Assembly (NCBI GenBank): GCA_024641835.1
Contig: JAHECH010000230.1
Coordinates: forward strand, 1-6,884
Direction: 5' to 3'
Origin: Deltaproteobacteria bacterium
GTDB lineage: Bacteria; Desulfobacterota; DSM-4660; Desulfatiglandales; HGW-15
DNA: 6,884 nucleotides
The position numbers and the translations under genes are program-made. Within the stretch, counting starts at the first letter, position 1. Each line of letters begins with the position of its first letter. Below, one piece after another: positions 1 to 5,335 of this stretch. The notes beneath the pieces are model-generated. The model did no database searches. It saw only the letters and a program-made list of their open reading frames with translations, and had not been told where the DNA came from.

Positions 1-929
1 AACCGGTGTGATCCCTCTTTCAGCGAGGCCAAACCTAATATGAGGCCGAGGATCAGGCCAGAAAACACTAGCGTGATTAGCCATATGAACCGTGATTTCC
101 TTTTACGGGGCAACTGCAACCATGGCTTTCGAAATTTGAGGACTAACGGCACATGTAGCCGTGGAAATGAAGGTTTTCGAAACTTCAAATAAGGTGAAAA
201 TAGCCCCCTAACTTGTCCTCCTACCTGTTGCGCGTGTGCTACAATAAGCTTTTCGTAATAAGCATGATCGTCCGCCGTGCCTTTCCTACTGCCGGCCTTG
301 GACCGCTCCTTTTCTGTTTCTGCTTGGCAAAGCCGTATGACAAAACCGGTACTCCAAATCTTGGTCCTGTCCCAGGTTGGCAGTGTGCCTAACTTGCTAA
401 AGAACTCCCGCTTACTCTCCTCATTCTCATACTCTTTGGGGCCGATGAAAAGCACACCTGATCGGATAGCGCATTGGCCGCCGATGATTCTTTTCATTCT
501 TCCATGCGTTTGCCACAAAACCTGGCCGTTGGTTCCCACAGTGATCTGATATTTGCCAAGTCGGAACGTCCCTGGGCCCTTATCTAGGATTGGTTGCCTT
601 CGATTCTTATCGATGCTCACCAATGAAGGCATCCGATCGATGAAACCCTCTTCCAGGCTTTGCCCGGAGTAAACGTCCAATAGTTCGGCAGCGAAACAAT
701 AATACTTCGTCCTATTCCAAGCTGGAAGTTTTTCTAGCCGGTCAAGGAACTCTCCTTTCAAGTAGCCGATCTCTTCATGGCTGCAATGCCCGATGATAAG
801 AATGTCATCGTGGATGAAGCACTTTCCGCTCTGCTGCAATCCGAAACCATGGTGCGTTTCCCACCATAGGAGTCCGTTTTCATACTCCGTAATCCCGTAT
901 TCATCTAGCCTGTAGGCAGTCCTTTTCAT
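1..929 (-). CDS. Partial protein of unknown family with two tandem domain copies and a membrane helix
   Basis: I do not recognise the family. From the ATG at 929 the minus strand stays open for 309 codons and runs off the left edge, so the 3' end is missing. Residues about 11-86 and 127-201 are diverged copies of one domain. They share L-W-x-[EQ]-T-H (21-26, 138-142), G-x-C-x-I followed by a hydrophobic strand [LF]-I-[IG]-G (35-47, 151-163), and L-P-x-W-[ND]-R-T-K (68-75, 183-190). After a charged linker the motif LKFRKP appears twice (248-253, 264-269), then a basic patch KRKSR and a hydrophobic segment at 281-303 that looks like one transmembrane helix. There is no N-terminal signal peptide, so the duplicated part is probably cytoplasmic, with the unseen C-terminus across the membrane. 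An in-frame TAA lies 4 codons before the ATG, so the start is ATG 929 or GTG 938; the Shine-Dalgarno sequence is weak. That a gene exists is well supported; its function is unknown. Confidence 0.75.
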   Translation of the reverse strand, partial: MKRTAYRLDEYGITEYENGLLWWETHHGFGLQQSGKCFIHDDILIIGHCSHEEIGYLKGEFLDRLEKLPAWNRTKYYCFAAELLDVYSGQSLEEGFIDRMPSLVSIDKNRRQPILDKGPGTFRLGKYQITVGTNGQVLWQTHGRMKRIIGGQCAIRSGVLFIGPKEYENEESKREFFSKLGTLPTWDRTKIWSTGFVIRLCQAETEKERSKAGSRKGTADDHAYYEKLIVAHAQQVGGQVRGLFSPYLKFRKPSFPRLHVPLVLKFRKPWLQLPRKRKSRFIWLITLVFSGLILGLILGLASLKEGSHR

Positions 930-1368
930 GTAGTTCACTTCTTAGAAGAAGCAGAAAAGAAGGAATTAAAGCGCCATATTTCGCCAATCAGCTGAGTCAC
1001 CTTGAAGGAGCAGTTTCCCAAGAATTACGTCGCATCGATTACCTGTCATTTCGTACCTTCACCGCCACACATCCATTCCAGCGTGATTACTAAGGAGAGC
1101 GATATATTGTTTACGTTTTTACGGGGCATGGGGCCTTTCTTTCGTTCCAAGTCTCCCGGCCTGGTCTTTTCAGTGACTTATCCATGGGGGAGTTCTGCCC
1201 CCTCCGCATTCTCCGCCTGCGGCGGAGCTGCGGCTTCCCCCACGGATAAGTCACGAAAAGGACAGCGGCCTCCCGCCAGTCACTTCAGAAAACCCCCCTG
1301 CCCCGCGTAGTTATGCAACGCAAACAGTTTGATGCTCCCAGTAGTAATTTGCTTAGCCTGATAAAAGA
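930..1368. other. Intergenic stretch without a convincing gene
   Basis: About 440 bases lie between the start of the left-edge gene and the end of the broken zinc-ribbon ORF. Short open frames exist on both strands, but their translations are low in complexity or simply read through the palindrome at 1158-1270. No clear sigma-70 promoter for the left-edge gene is visible. The palindromic element is the only organised structure seen. Confidence 0.6.
1158..1270. repeat. Large nested palindrome (REP/MITE-like element or bidirectional terminator)
   Basis: The left arm 1166-1191 and right arm 1236-1260 are inverted copies that differ by one bulged base and one substitution; both contain GTGACTTATCC (or its complement) followed by TGGGGGA. 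Short GGCC blocks at 1158-1161 and 1267-1270 extend the pairing imperfectly. Inside sits a second hairpin: CTCCGCC (1211-1217) and GGCGGAG (1221-1227) around a TGC loop, extended by CCGCA (1204-1208) and TGCGG (1229-1233). There is no T-run on either side, as a classical intrinsic terminator would have. The length and nested design fit a dispersed palindromic repeat. Confidence 0.6.
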
Positions 1369-1617
1369 CTACACTGTTTTCTCCCCACAAAAAGGACAGA
1401 ATTTTGCCTGAGTTGGGAGCTCTTTTTTGCATAAGGTCTTCCAGAAAATCCATAGTGGCTTTATCCTTTCTCATTTTTGAGCATAGGGTTCGACATGGGT
1501 CACCATGTTTGTTTCCTGTAGAAGGCACCTCCCGTCCTTCTCACCGACATCGACCTTGACTAGAACAAGTGCTGTGTTTGAAGATACTGACATCAAACCA
1601 GCTTTCTCCTTAATCAT
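1369..1617 (-). pseudogene. Small C-terminal zinc-ribbon ORF with two opposite frame changes
   Basis: Frame one runs from ATG 1617 for 48 codons to a TGA at 1471-1473 (protein end THVEPYAQK). An overlapping ATG at 1474 continues as MRKDKATMDFLEDLMQK. At the six-A run 1423-1428 (read on the minus strand) the sensible sequence returns to the first frame, reading ELPTQAKFCPFCGEKTV and a TAG at 1369. The C-P-F-C-G-E-K ending is a typical zinc-ribbon knuckle. Adding one A at the five-A run (1474-1478) and removing one at the six-A run gives an unbroken protein of about 82 residues, and the whole span is exactly 83 codons. An AAGGAG ahead of TTG/ATG at codons 8-9 suggests translation may start there. 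The gene may be decayed, mis-sequenced at homopolymers, or two overlapping small ORFs. The upstream lipoprotein-like ORF is on the same strand, 57 bases away. I cannot name the family. Confidence 0.42.
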
Positions 1618-1625
1618 GGTATGCC

Positions 1626-1654
1626 CGATGAGTGGGGTTTAATGTCGATGAGTG
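1626..1654. repeat. Pair of 9-bp direct repeats exactly 20 bp apart
   Basis: CGATGAGTG occurs at 1626-1634 and 1646-1654, both preceded by similar bases. They lie just upstream of the zinc-ribbon ORF start at 1617 (minus strand). The spacing of two helical turns would place both on one DNA face, as in a tandem operator. No regulator is known. Confidence 0.3.
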
Positions 1655-1674
1655 CCGAAAATGTAGACAGGCAA

Positions 1675-1989
1675 TCAGATGCGAAGTATTACCGAGGAAA
1701 GAAAAAAGATCTGGTTGGACGGAACTCTCGAGTGGGCTGAATTCGGCAGTACAGGAAAATACTGAAAGGTGTTTCGAGATGGACTAGATGGGCGACGTTG
1801 CCAGTCCCTTGCTTTTCTGTTTGATTGGGTTAATGTAGTTTTTTGTTCTTCTGAATCATGATGTTCCGAATAAACGTCACCGTGGTCAATATAATGGAGT
1901 ATTTCGTCCGGACAGGAGACAAGGAGCTGTAACGCCACAAAGGTGATCACAAGAAAATTGAGAAAAACTGACAGCGAGAGGCGATTCAT
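1675..1989 (-). CDS. Putative small lipoprotein (104 residues), unknown function
   Basis: The family is not recognised. The N-terminus MNRLSLSVFL continues as a hydrophobic stretch to about residue 25 and ends in L-V-S-C, which fits a lipobox with Cys26 as the lipidation site, so an exported, lipid-anchored protein is inferred. A histidine- and acid-rich stretch follows (H-Y-I-D-H-G-D-V-Y-S-E-H-H-D-S-E-E, residues about 32-48) and might bind metal. The second half is basic, then aromatic and hydrophobic, with no motif I can name, so a frame error near the 3' end cannot be excluded. The ORF has its own strong promoter at 2022-2051, the best argument that it is expressed. A purine-rich GGAAGGA lies about 16 bases before the ATG, which is rather far for a ribosome site. 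A simple alternative is a single-helix anchored peptide that is not lipidated. Confidence 0.45.
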   Translation of the reverse strand: MNRLSLSVFLNFLVITFVALQLLVSCPDEILHYIDHGDVYSEHHDSEEQKTTLTQSNRKARDWQRRPSSPSRNTFQYFPVLPNSAHSRVPSNQIFFLSSVILRI

Positions 1990-2021
1990 GGAAAGCCTGG
2001 CAGGTCCTTCCTTTCAGGCAA

Positions 2022-2051
2022 AGTATAGAAGAAATTTTCATTCTGTGTCAA
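2022..2051 (-). promoter_or_regulatory. Near-consensus sigma-70 promoter
   Basis: Read on the minus strand, a perfect -35 box TTGACA (2046-2051) is followed by 18 bases and a TATACT -10 box (2022-2027), which matches 5 of 6 consensus positions. The AT-rich spacer and the expected start near 2015 give a leader of about 26 bases before the ATG at 1989. The promoter would drive the lipoprotein-like ORF and perhaps the zinc-ribbon ORF after it. Confidence 0.65.
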
Positions 2052-2092
2052 TAACAAATGAAAATCAATGATCTCCTTGTTCCCATCCGGGC

Positions 2093-2442
2093 TTACCCCC
2101 AACGCCACCCACACCCGCCTGCGGAGGGCTCCAACTCCACATCCCCCATCTCCGTCAACAGGCGGGGACTGTAACTGTCGTGGCCCCGATCTTCTTCCTC
2201 TGTGCAGCTAGTCAGATCTCCAAGATAGGAGTCTATGTTTGCTTTCATTCTGCCTTCCAGGAACTCTTTCAGGGAGATCCTCGAGTAAAATCGATGACCT
2301 TCTCCCCGCTCGACACCTTGAGAACTGATTTCCTTGGTCGCCTCATACGCTTGCGATACACTGCGAATCGCTGCAATTCTTTGCGGCATGGGGTAGCTTC
2401 TTTAGAGTTTGGCTTAACTTTAGAGGTACCCCTTTCCTTTTC
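2093..2442 (-). pseudogene. Frameshifted, truncated transposase-like remnant (IS256/mutator type)
   Basis: Two overlapping minus-strand frames read best as one broken gene. The upstream frame opens at 2442, is very basic (KELQRFAVYRKRMRRPRKS) and ends in EKVIDFTRGSP with a TGA at 2269-2271. The other frame continues from the same place as ISLKEFLEGRMKANIDSYLG, then SPRLLTEMGDVELE, and stops at 2093. Joining them near 2279-2284 gives VIDFTRG-ISLKEFLEGRM. The order helical segment, acidic/basic linker, then Y-x-x-x-L-L-T-x-x-G-x-[VI]-E-L resembles the N-terminal part of mutator/IS256 transposases. Only about 100 residues of an expected 400 are present, no DDE catalytic part follows, and after VELE the sequence becomes GC-rich repeat-like DNA. 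The family assignment is inferred from pattern memory. Confidence 0.38.
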
Positions 2443-2514
2443 CTAACACAAGAAATGATACATTACCGGACCAACGATATATAGACATGTCCTTAAAAAA
2501 GAGGTATTTTAATA

Positions 2515-2529
2515 TTAGGTCTTACCTAA
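2515..2529. promoter_or_regulatory. Perfect 15-bp inverted repeat, possible operator
   Basis: TTAGGT and ACCTAA flank a CTT centre in an AT-rich stretch. It lies about 270 bases before the acyl-CoA ligase start and 50 bases before the regulator fragment. The symmetry fits a dimeric repressor site, but no matching regulator is in view. The rest of 2443-2580 shows nothing I can support. Confidence 0.25.
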
Positions 2530-2580
2530 ACCTGCCTCTGGACAACCAACATCAAAACCTTAACCTTCTGGGAGTGAGCC

Positions 2581-2754
2581 ATGAAGCGATTTACCGGAAG
2601 GTGGAGCAACAAAGCCTCCGTTGGACTTCCTTGTCCTTCTGTCAACATGAGCGGCGATCCCAAAGTGGAATATTTCAGTGATGGGCTAATCGAATATCTG
2701 CTTATTGGATTTCCCGCTGCGCCCGAAATGACCGATGTGTCGTCGTGGGCTTAA
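2581..2754 (+). pseudogene. Fragment of a TolB-like domain from a CadC/adenylate-cyclase-type regulator
   Basis: A 57-codon frame holds V-N-M-S-G-D-P (residues 21-27) and E-Y-F-S-D-G-L (30-36). This is the hallmark of the TolB-like region seen in CadC-type winged-helix regulators, class III cyclase fusions and TPR proteins, which typically read LPFxNMSGDPEQEYFSDG. Preceding residues K-A-S-V-G-L-P-C-P-S keep a garbled version of the usual K-P-S-I-A-V-L-P-F. After YLL the resemblance ends and the frame stops at TAA 2752. The expected DNA-binding or cyclase domain upstream and the TPR repeats downstream are absent, so this is a remnant. A GGGAG lies 7 bases before the ATG, so a short peptide could still be made. 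It ends 42 bases before the acyl-CoA ligase start. Confidence 0.55.
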
Positions 2755-2796
2755 GAACGCAATGGGATTATTACATCATAAAGATGAGGGAGGAAC

Positions 2797-4359
2797 ATGA
2801 ACATCGGTACGCTGTTGACCAAGACGGCGAGGACGTTTCCTGACAAACTGGCCATTGTGCAGGGCCCAAAGAAACTGACTTACGCCCGGTTCAACGCGAG
2901 GGCCAATAGACTGGCAAATGCCTTGAAGCATCTGGGCGTGAGGCAGGGGGATAACGTCGCCTTGCTTCAATATAATTGTCCCGAGATGCTGGAATCCATG
3001 TTCGCTTGCTTCAAGGCCGGGTATGGTGCGGTCCCCATCAACTGGCGTCTTCATCCCAATGAGTTTTCTTTTATCATAGACCACTCCGAAGCACAGGCCG
3101 TGATCTTATCACCAGAGTTCAATCAGATAATCATCAATATTCGAGAACGCATCCCAAGTGCCCGTTATCTTATGACCTTATCGGGTGCTGAAGGTGAACT
3201 CATCAATTATGAAGAGATGATCTCAAAGGGATCAGACCGGTTCTCGGACACCGAGGTTCACCCTGACGATCTTGCATGGCTCTTCTACACGTCAGGAACG
3301 ACGGGCATGCCCAAAGGAGCCATGCTGACCCATCGAAATCTGTTGGCCATGACCATGAATTTCTTTGCAGACATCTGTCCGGGATTTGGCCCGGATGATG
3401 CCATCTTACACGCCGCCCCCCTTTCCCACGGCAGCGGCCTTTATGCCCTGCCCAATGTGGGCAAAGGTGCGGCAAACATCATCTTGGAGTCGAAATCCTT
3501 CGATCCTGAAGTGATCTTTAAATCCATTCAGGATTACCGTGTGACCAACATGTTTGCCGCACCCACCATGGTCAAATTGATGACGGAGAGTCCTGCTGTC
3601 GACAGATACGATCATACGTCGATGAAAGCCCTCAATTATGGGGGTGCGCCCATGCTGGTGGAAGACCTGAAAAAGGCAATGGCAAAGTTAGGGCCCTGCC
3701 TCGTGCAATTGTATGGGCAAGCCGAATCCCCGATGACCATTACCTATTTGCCGCACAGGGACCATGTGCTGGACGGGTCTCACGGGCAAATGAAGCGGCT
3801 TGCCTCAGCGGGTTTCTCGCGAACGGATGTGGAGGTGAAAATTTTCGACTCCGATGACAGAGAACTCCCATCCGGGGAGATGGGAGAGATTGTCACCTGT
3901 TCCGACCTTGTAATGAAGGGATACTGGCGGAATCCTGAGGCGACGGAAGAGACGCTGAGAAATGGATGGCTTCATACCGGGGACATGGGCTGTATGGATG
4001 AGAAAGGCTATCTGTTCATCATGGACCGATCAAAGGACATGATCATCAGCGGGGGGGAGAATATCTATCCTCGGGAGATTGAGGAAGTCCTGATTCAACA
4101 TCCGGCCGTTCGTGAGGTCGCCGTGATTGGCGTCCCTGATCCCAAATGGGGAGAGGCCGTTAAGGCAGTGGTATCCCTTGTGGAGGGACGATCCGTTACA
4201 GCAGAGGATTTAATCGCCTTTTGTAGGGATCGAATGGCCAGTTATAAAAAGCCTCGATCGGTGGATTTTGTGGATGACCTGCCTAAGAACAATTATGGAA
4301 AAATATTGAAAAGAGATCTGCGGGCCCCGTATTGGGAAGGTCGAGAACGGAAAGTATGA
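2797..4359 (+). CDS. AMP-forming acyl-CoA synthetase (class I adenylate-forming enzyme)
   Basis: This enzyme activates a carboxylic acid with ATP to an acyl-adenylate, then forms the CoA thioester, in the cytoplasm. The full 520 residues match the family's usual length. Visible motifs: phosphate-binding loop FYTSGTTGMPKG (163-174), substrate-pocket region around NYGGAPM (280-286), A5 motif YGQAESP (306-312), A7 TGD (394-396), hinge D410-R411 with SKD, the GGENIYPREIEE segment (419-430), and the C-terminal N-N-Y-G-K with Lys502 as the likely catalytic lysine. YGQAE replaces the commoner YGxTE, a variant known in this superfamily. The substrate (medium or long fatty acid, aromatic acid) cannot be read from sequence. 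The start is supported by GAGGGAGG, whose core lies only 3-7 bases before the ATG. No promoter is clear; the nitroreductase-family gene follows 156 bases downstream on the same strand and may be co-transcribed. Confidence 0.93.
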   Translation: MNIGTLLTKTARTFPDKLAIVQGPKKLTYARFNARANRLANALKHLGVRQGDNVALLQYNCPEMLESMFACFKAGYGAVPINWRLHPNEFSFIIDHSEAQAVILSPEFNQIIINIRERIPSARYLMTLSGAEGELINYEEMISKGSDRFSDTEVHPDDLAWLFYTSGTTGMPKGAMLTHRNLLAMTMNFFADICPGFGPDDAILHAAPLSHGSGLYALPNVGKGAANIILESKSFDPEVIFKSIQDYRVTNMFAAPTMVKLMTESPAVDRYDHTSMKALNYGGAPMLVEDLKKAMAKLGPCLVQLYGQAESPMTITYLPHRDHVLDGSHGQMKRLASAGFSRTDVEVKIFDSDDRELPSGEMGEIVTCSDLVMKGYWRNPEATEETLRNGWLHTGDMGCMDEKGYLFIMDRSKDMIISGGENIYPREIEEVLIQHPAVREVAVIGVPDPKWGEAVKAVVSLVEGRSVTAEDLIAFCRDRMASYKKPRSVDFVDDLPKNNYGKILKRDLRAPYWEGRERKV

Positions 4360-4414
4360 GAGGCGGAGGGCCTGAAAGGGAGGATGGCGTTGACAAAATC
4401 AAGCAGCCTTCAGG

Positions 4415-4425
4415 AAGGAGGTGAT
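4415..4425 (+). promoter_or_regulatory. Perfect anti-SD complement without a matching gene start
   Basis: AAGGAGGTGAT is an 11-base complement of the 16S rRNA 3' end. The next ATG (4437) is 15 bases beyond the core and opens only 6 codons. A second, ordinary GGAGG (4505-4509) serves the real gene at 4516. The rest of the 156-base gap shows only tiny ORFs. It may be a leader-peptide signal, a ribosome standby site, or the relic of a lost gene. Confidence 0.3.
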
Positions 4426-4515
4426 TGCCGGCACGCATGAAAGGTCTCTGGGTCTAACCAGAAAGGACAAAAATGAGATATCCGAAGACCGAAGCTAACG
4501 AAATGGAGGACCAAA

Positions 4516-5148
4516 ATGAATGTATCGGATGCGATTTTGAAGAGGGCAAGCATAAGAAAGTGGAAGGCTACCCCAGTGGAAAAAGAAAAGATCGAAAAGG
4601 TGTTGGACGCAGGCAGGCGAGCGCCATCATGGGGCAACAGTCAACCATGGCGATTTATCGTGGTTCAAGATAAGACGAAAAAAGAAGAATTGGCAAAGGC
4701 TGCCGGCGGGCAACCCGTAGTCGGTGAGGCTCCAGTTGTGATTGTTTGCTGTGGTTCAATAGAGGACTTCTCTCATAAGATGCAAAGAGATTCTTTGAAA
4801 CAACTTATGGAAGTGGGCGCCTTGGCATGGACAGATGATATCCTAGATAATGTGGTTTTAAAGAGCGATCTGTTTGCGCCATACCGTCTCGGCGAACAGG
4901 TAATGACCATAAAAGCCGGCGAACAGATAATGATTGCCACCGCTTATATGACTTTGGAGGCTGTAAATCAGGGCTTAGGTACTTGTTGGGTCGGAGCGTT
5001 ATCCTCTAAAGACTGTCACCGGGTCATGAACTTACCGGACAATTTGTTTGTCCATGATTTGGTTCCTTTAGGATATCCTAATGAGGATCCCAAGCCTAGA
5101 CCCAGGAAGCCCCTTGACAAGATCACTTTTTGGGAAAAACACAAATAA
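4516..5148 (+). CDS. Nitroreductase-family FMN oxidoreductase
   Basis: The protein belongs to the FMN-dependent nitroreductase fold, cytoplasmic homodimers that reduce nitro compounds, quinones, flavins or enoyl-type substrates with NAD(P)H. At 210 residues it has the family's usual length. The FMN-phosphate contacts are seen at R10-A-S-I-R14 and in A36-P-S-W-G-N-S-Q-P-W45. The G-L-G-T-C-W motif (153-158) leads into the dimer/FMN region, and V-P-L-G-Y-P (183-188) followed by P-K-P-R-P-R-K-P-L is the usual C-terminal signature. The start is fixed by GGAGG (4505-4509) six bases ahead. It lies downstream of the acyl-CoA synthetase, and terminator-like hairpins follow its stop. The physiological substrate is unknown; a role in the ligase pathway is possible but unproven. 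Bacteria of many phyla carry such genes, so context is the only hint. Confidence 0.92.
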   Translation: MNVSDAILKRASIRKWKATPVEKEKIEKVLDAGRRAPSWGNSQPWRFIVVQDKTKKEELAKAAGGQPVVGEAPVVIVCCGSIEDFSHKMQRDSLKQLMEVGALAWTDDILDNVVLKSDLFAPYRLGEQVMTIKAGEQIMIATAYMTLEAVNQGLGTCWVGALSSKDCHRVMNLPDNLFVHDLVPLGYPNEDPKPRPRKPLDKITFWEKHK

Positions 5149-5157
5149 TTGTAACAT

Positions 5158-5171
5158 CCCAATCAATTGGG
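5158..5171 (+). terminator. Terminator-like hairpin after the nitroreductase gene
   Basis: CCCAAT and ATTGGG form a 6-bp stem around a CA loop, 9 bases after the stop codon. No T-run follows, so it would be a weak or Rho-assisted terminator at best; it may act together with the larger palindrome beside it. Confidence 0.3.
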
Positions 5172-5183
5172 GCCAATCGGAAT

Positions 5184-5234
5184 CCCCCCTCACACTAATC
5201 CTCTCCCTCCGAGGACAGAGCAGAGTGAGGGGGG
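5184..5234. repeat. REP-like palindrome
   Basis: CCCCCCTCAC (5184-5193) and GTGAGGGGGG (5225-5234) form a perfect 10-bp stem; an inner TCCTC/GAGGA hairpin (5199-5215) lies between. The CCCCTCAC-CTAATCCTCTCCCTCC sort of sequence is a familiar dispersed repeat style in bacterial genomes. It sits between the convergent nitroreductase and cystatin genes, where it could end or stabilise both transcripts. Confidence 0.6.
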
Positions 5235-5275
5235 GCAACACCCCAGATTATTGAAAGAAGCTTGCCCGCGGGATT

Positions 5276-5335
5276 GGCTGCTGCATCCGACAATCCGCAG
5301 CGCGTTGTCGAGGGCGCGAAGCAGCCAGGACAACG
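5276..5335 (-). ncRNA. Structured 3'-UTR block with mutually exclusive stems
   Basis: An outer stem GGCTGCT (5276-5282) with AGCAGCC (5320-5326) encloses CGACAA (5288-5293) with TTGTCG (5305-5310). The TTGTC strand can pair instead with GACAACG (5329-5335) through CGTTGTC (5303-5309). All stems are perfect, 6-7 bp. The block ends at the base before the cystatin stop codon (5336), so on the cystatin transcript it is the immediate 3' UTR. It could be an mRNA-end structure or a two-state switch, or merely repeat DNA. Function is inferred only from pairing. Confidence 0.35.

Noticed and set aside
277..549. Plus-strand open frame opposite the left-edge gene
   Set aside because: It lies antisense to the second domain copy, whose conserved repeats show that the minus strand is the coding one.
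1002..1310. Plus-strand open frame of 102 codons
   Set aside because: Its second half only translates the 1158-1270 palindrome and is low in complexity; no ribosome site or family resemblance.
1471..1473. In-frame TGA as a selenocysteine codon joining the zinc-ribbon ORF
   Set aside because: The read-through segment (ERIKPLWIFWKTLCKK) looks less protein-like than the shifted frame (MRKDKATMDFLEDLMQK), and no SECIS-like hairpin is evident just after the TGA.
1481..1500. GGGTTCGA sequence resembling a tRNA T-arm
   Set aside because: No matching T-stem, anticodon arm or acceptor stem can be built around it.
2180..2446. Plus-strand open frame of 88 codons
   Set aside because: It is antisense to the transposase-like remnant, which shows recognisable motifs; no ribosome site is seen.
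2487..2681. Plus-strand open frame of 64 codons overlapping the regulator fragment
   Set aside because: The frame with the NMSGDP and EYFSDG motifs starts at 2581 and is different; this one has no recognisable content.
4473..4673. Short ORF with a decent AAAGGAC ribosome site, overlapping the nitroreductase start
   Set aside because: Most of it is an alternate frame of the nitroreductase N-terminus, which has a better ribosome site and clear family motifs.
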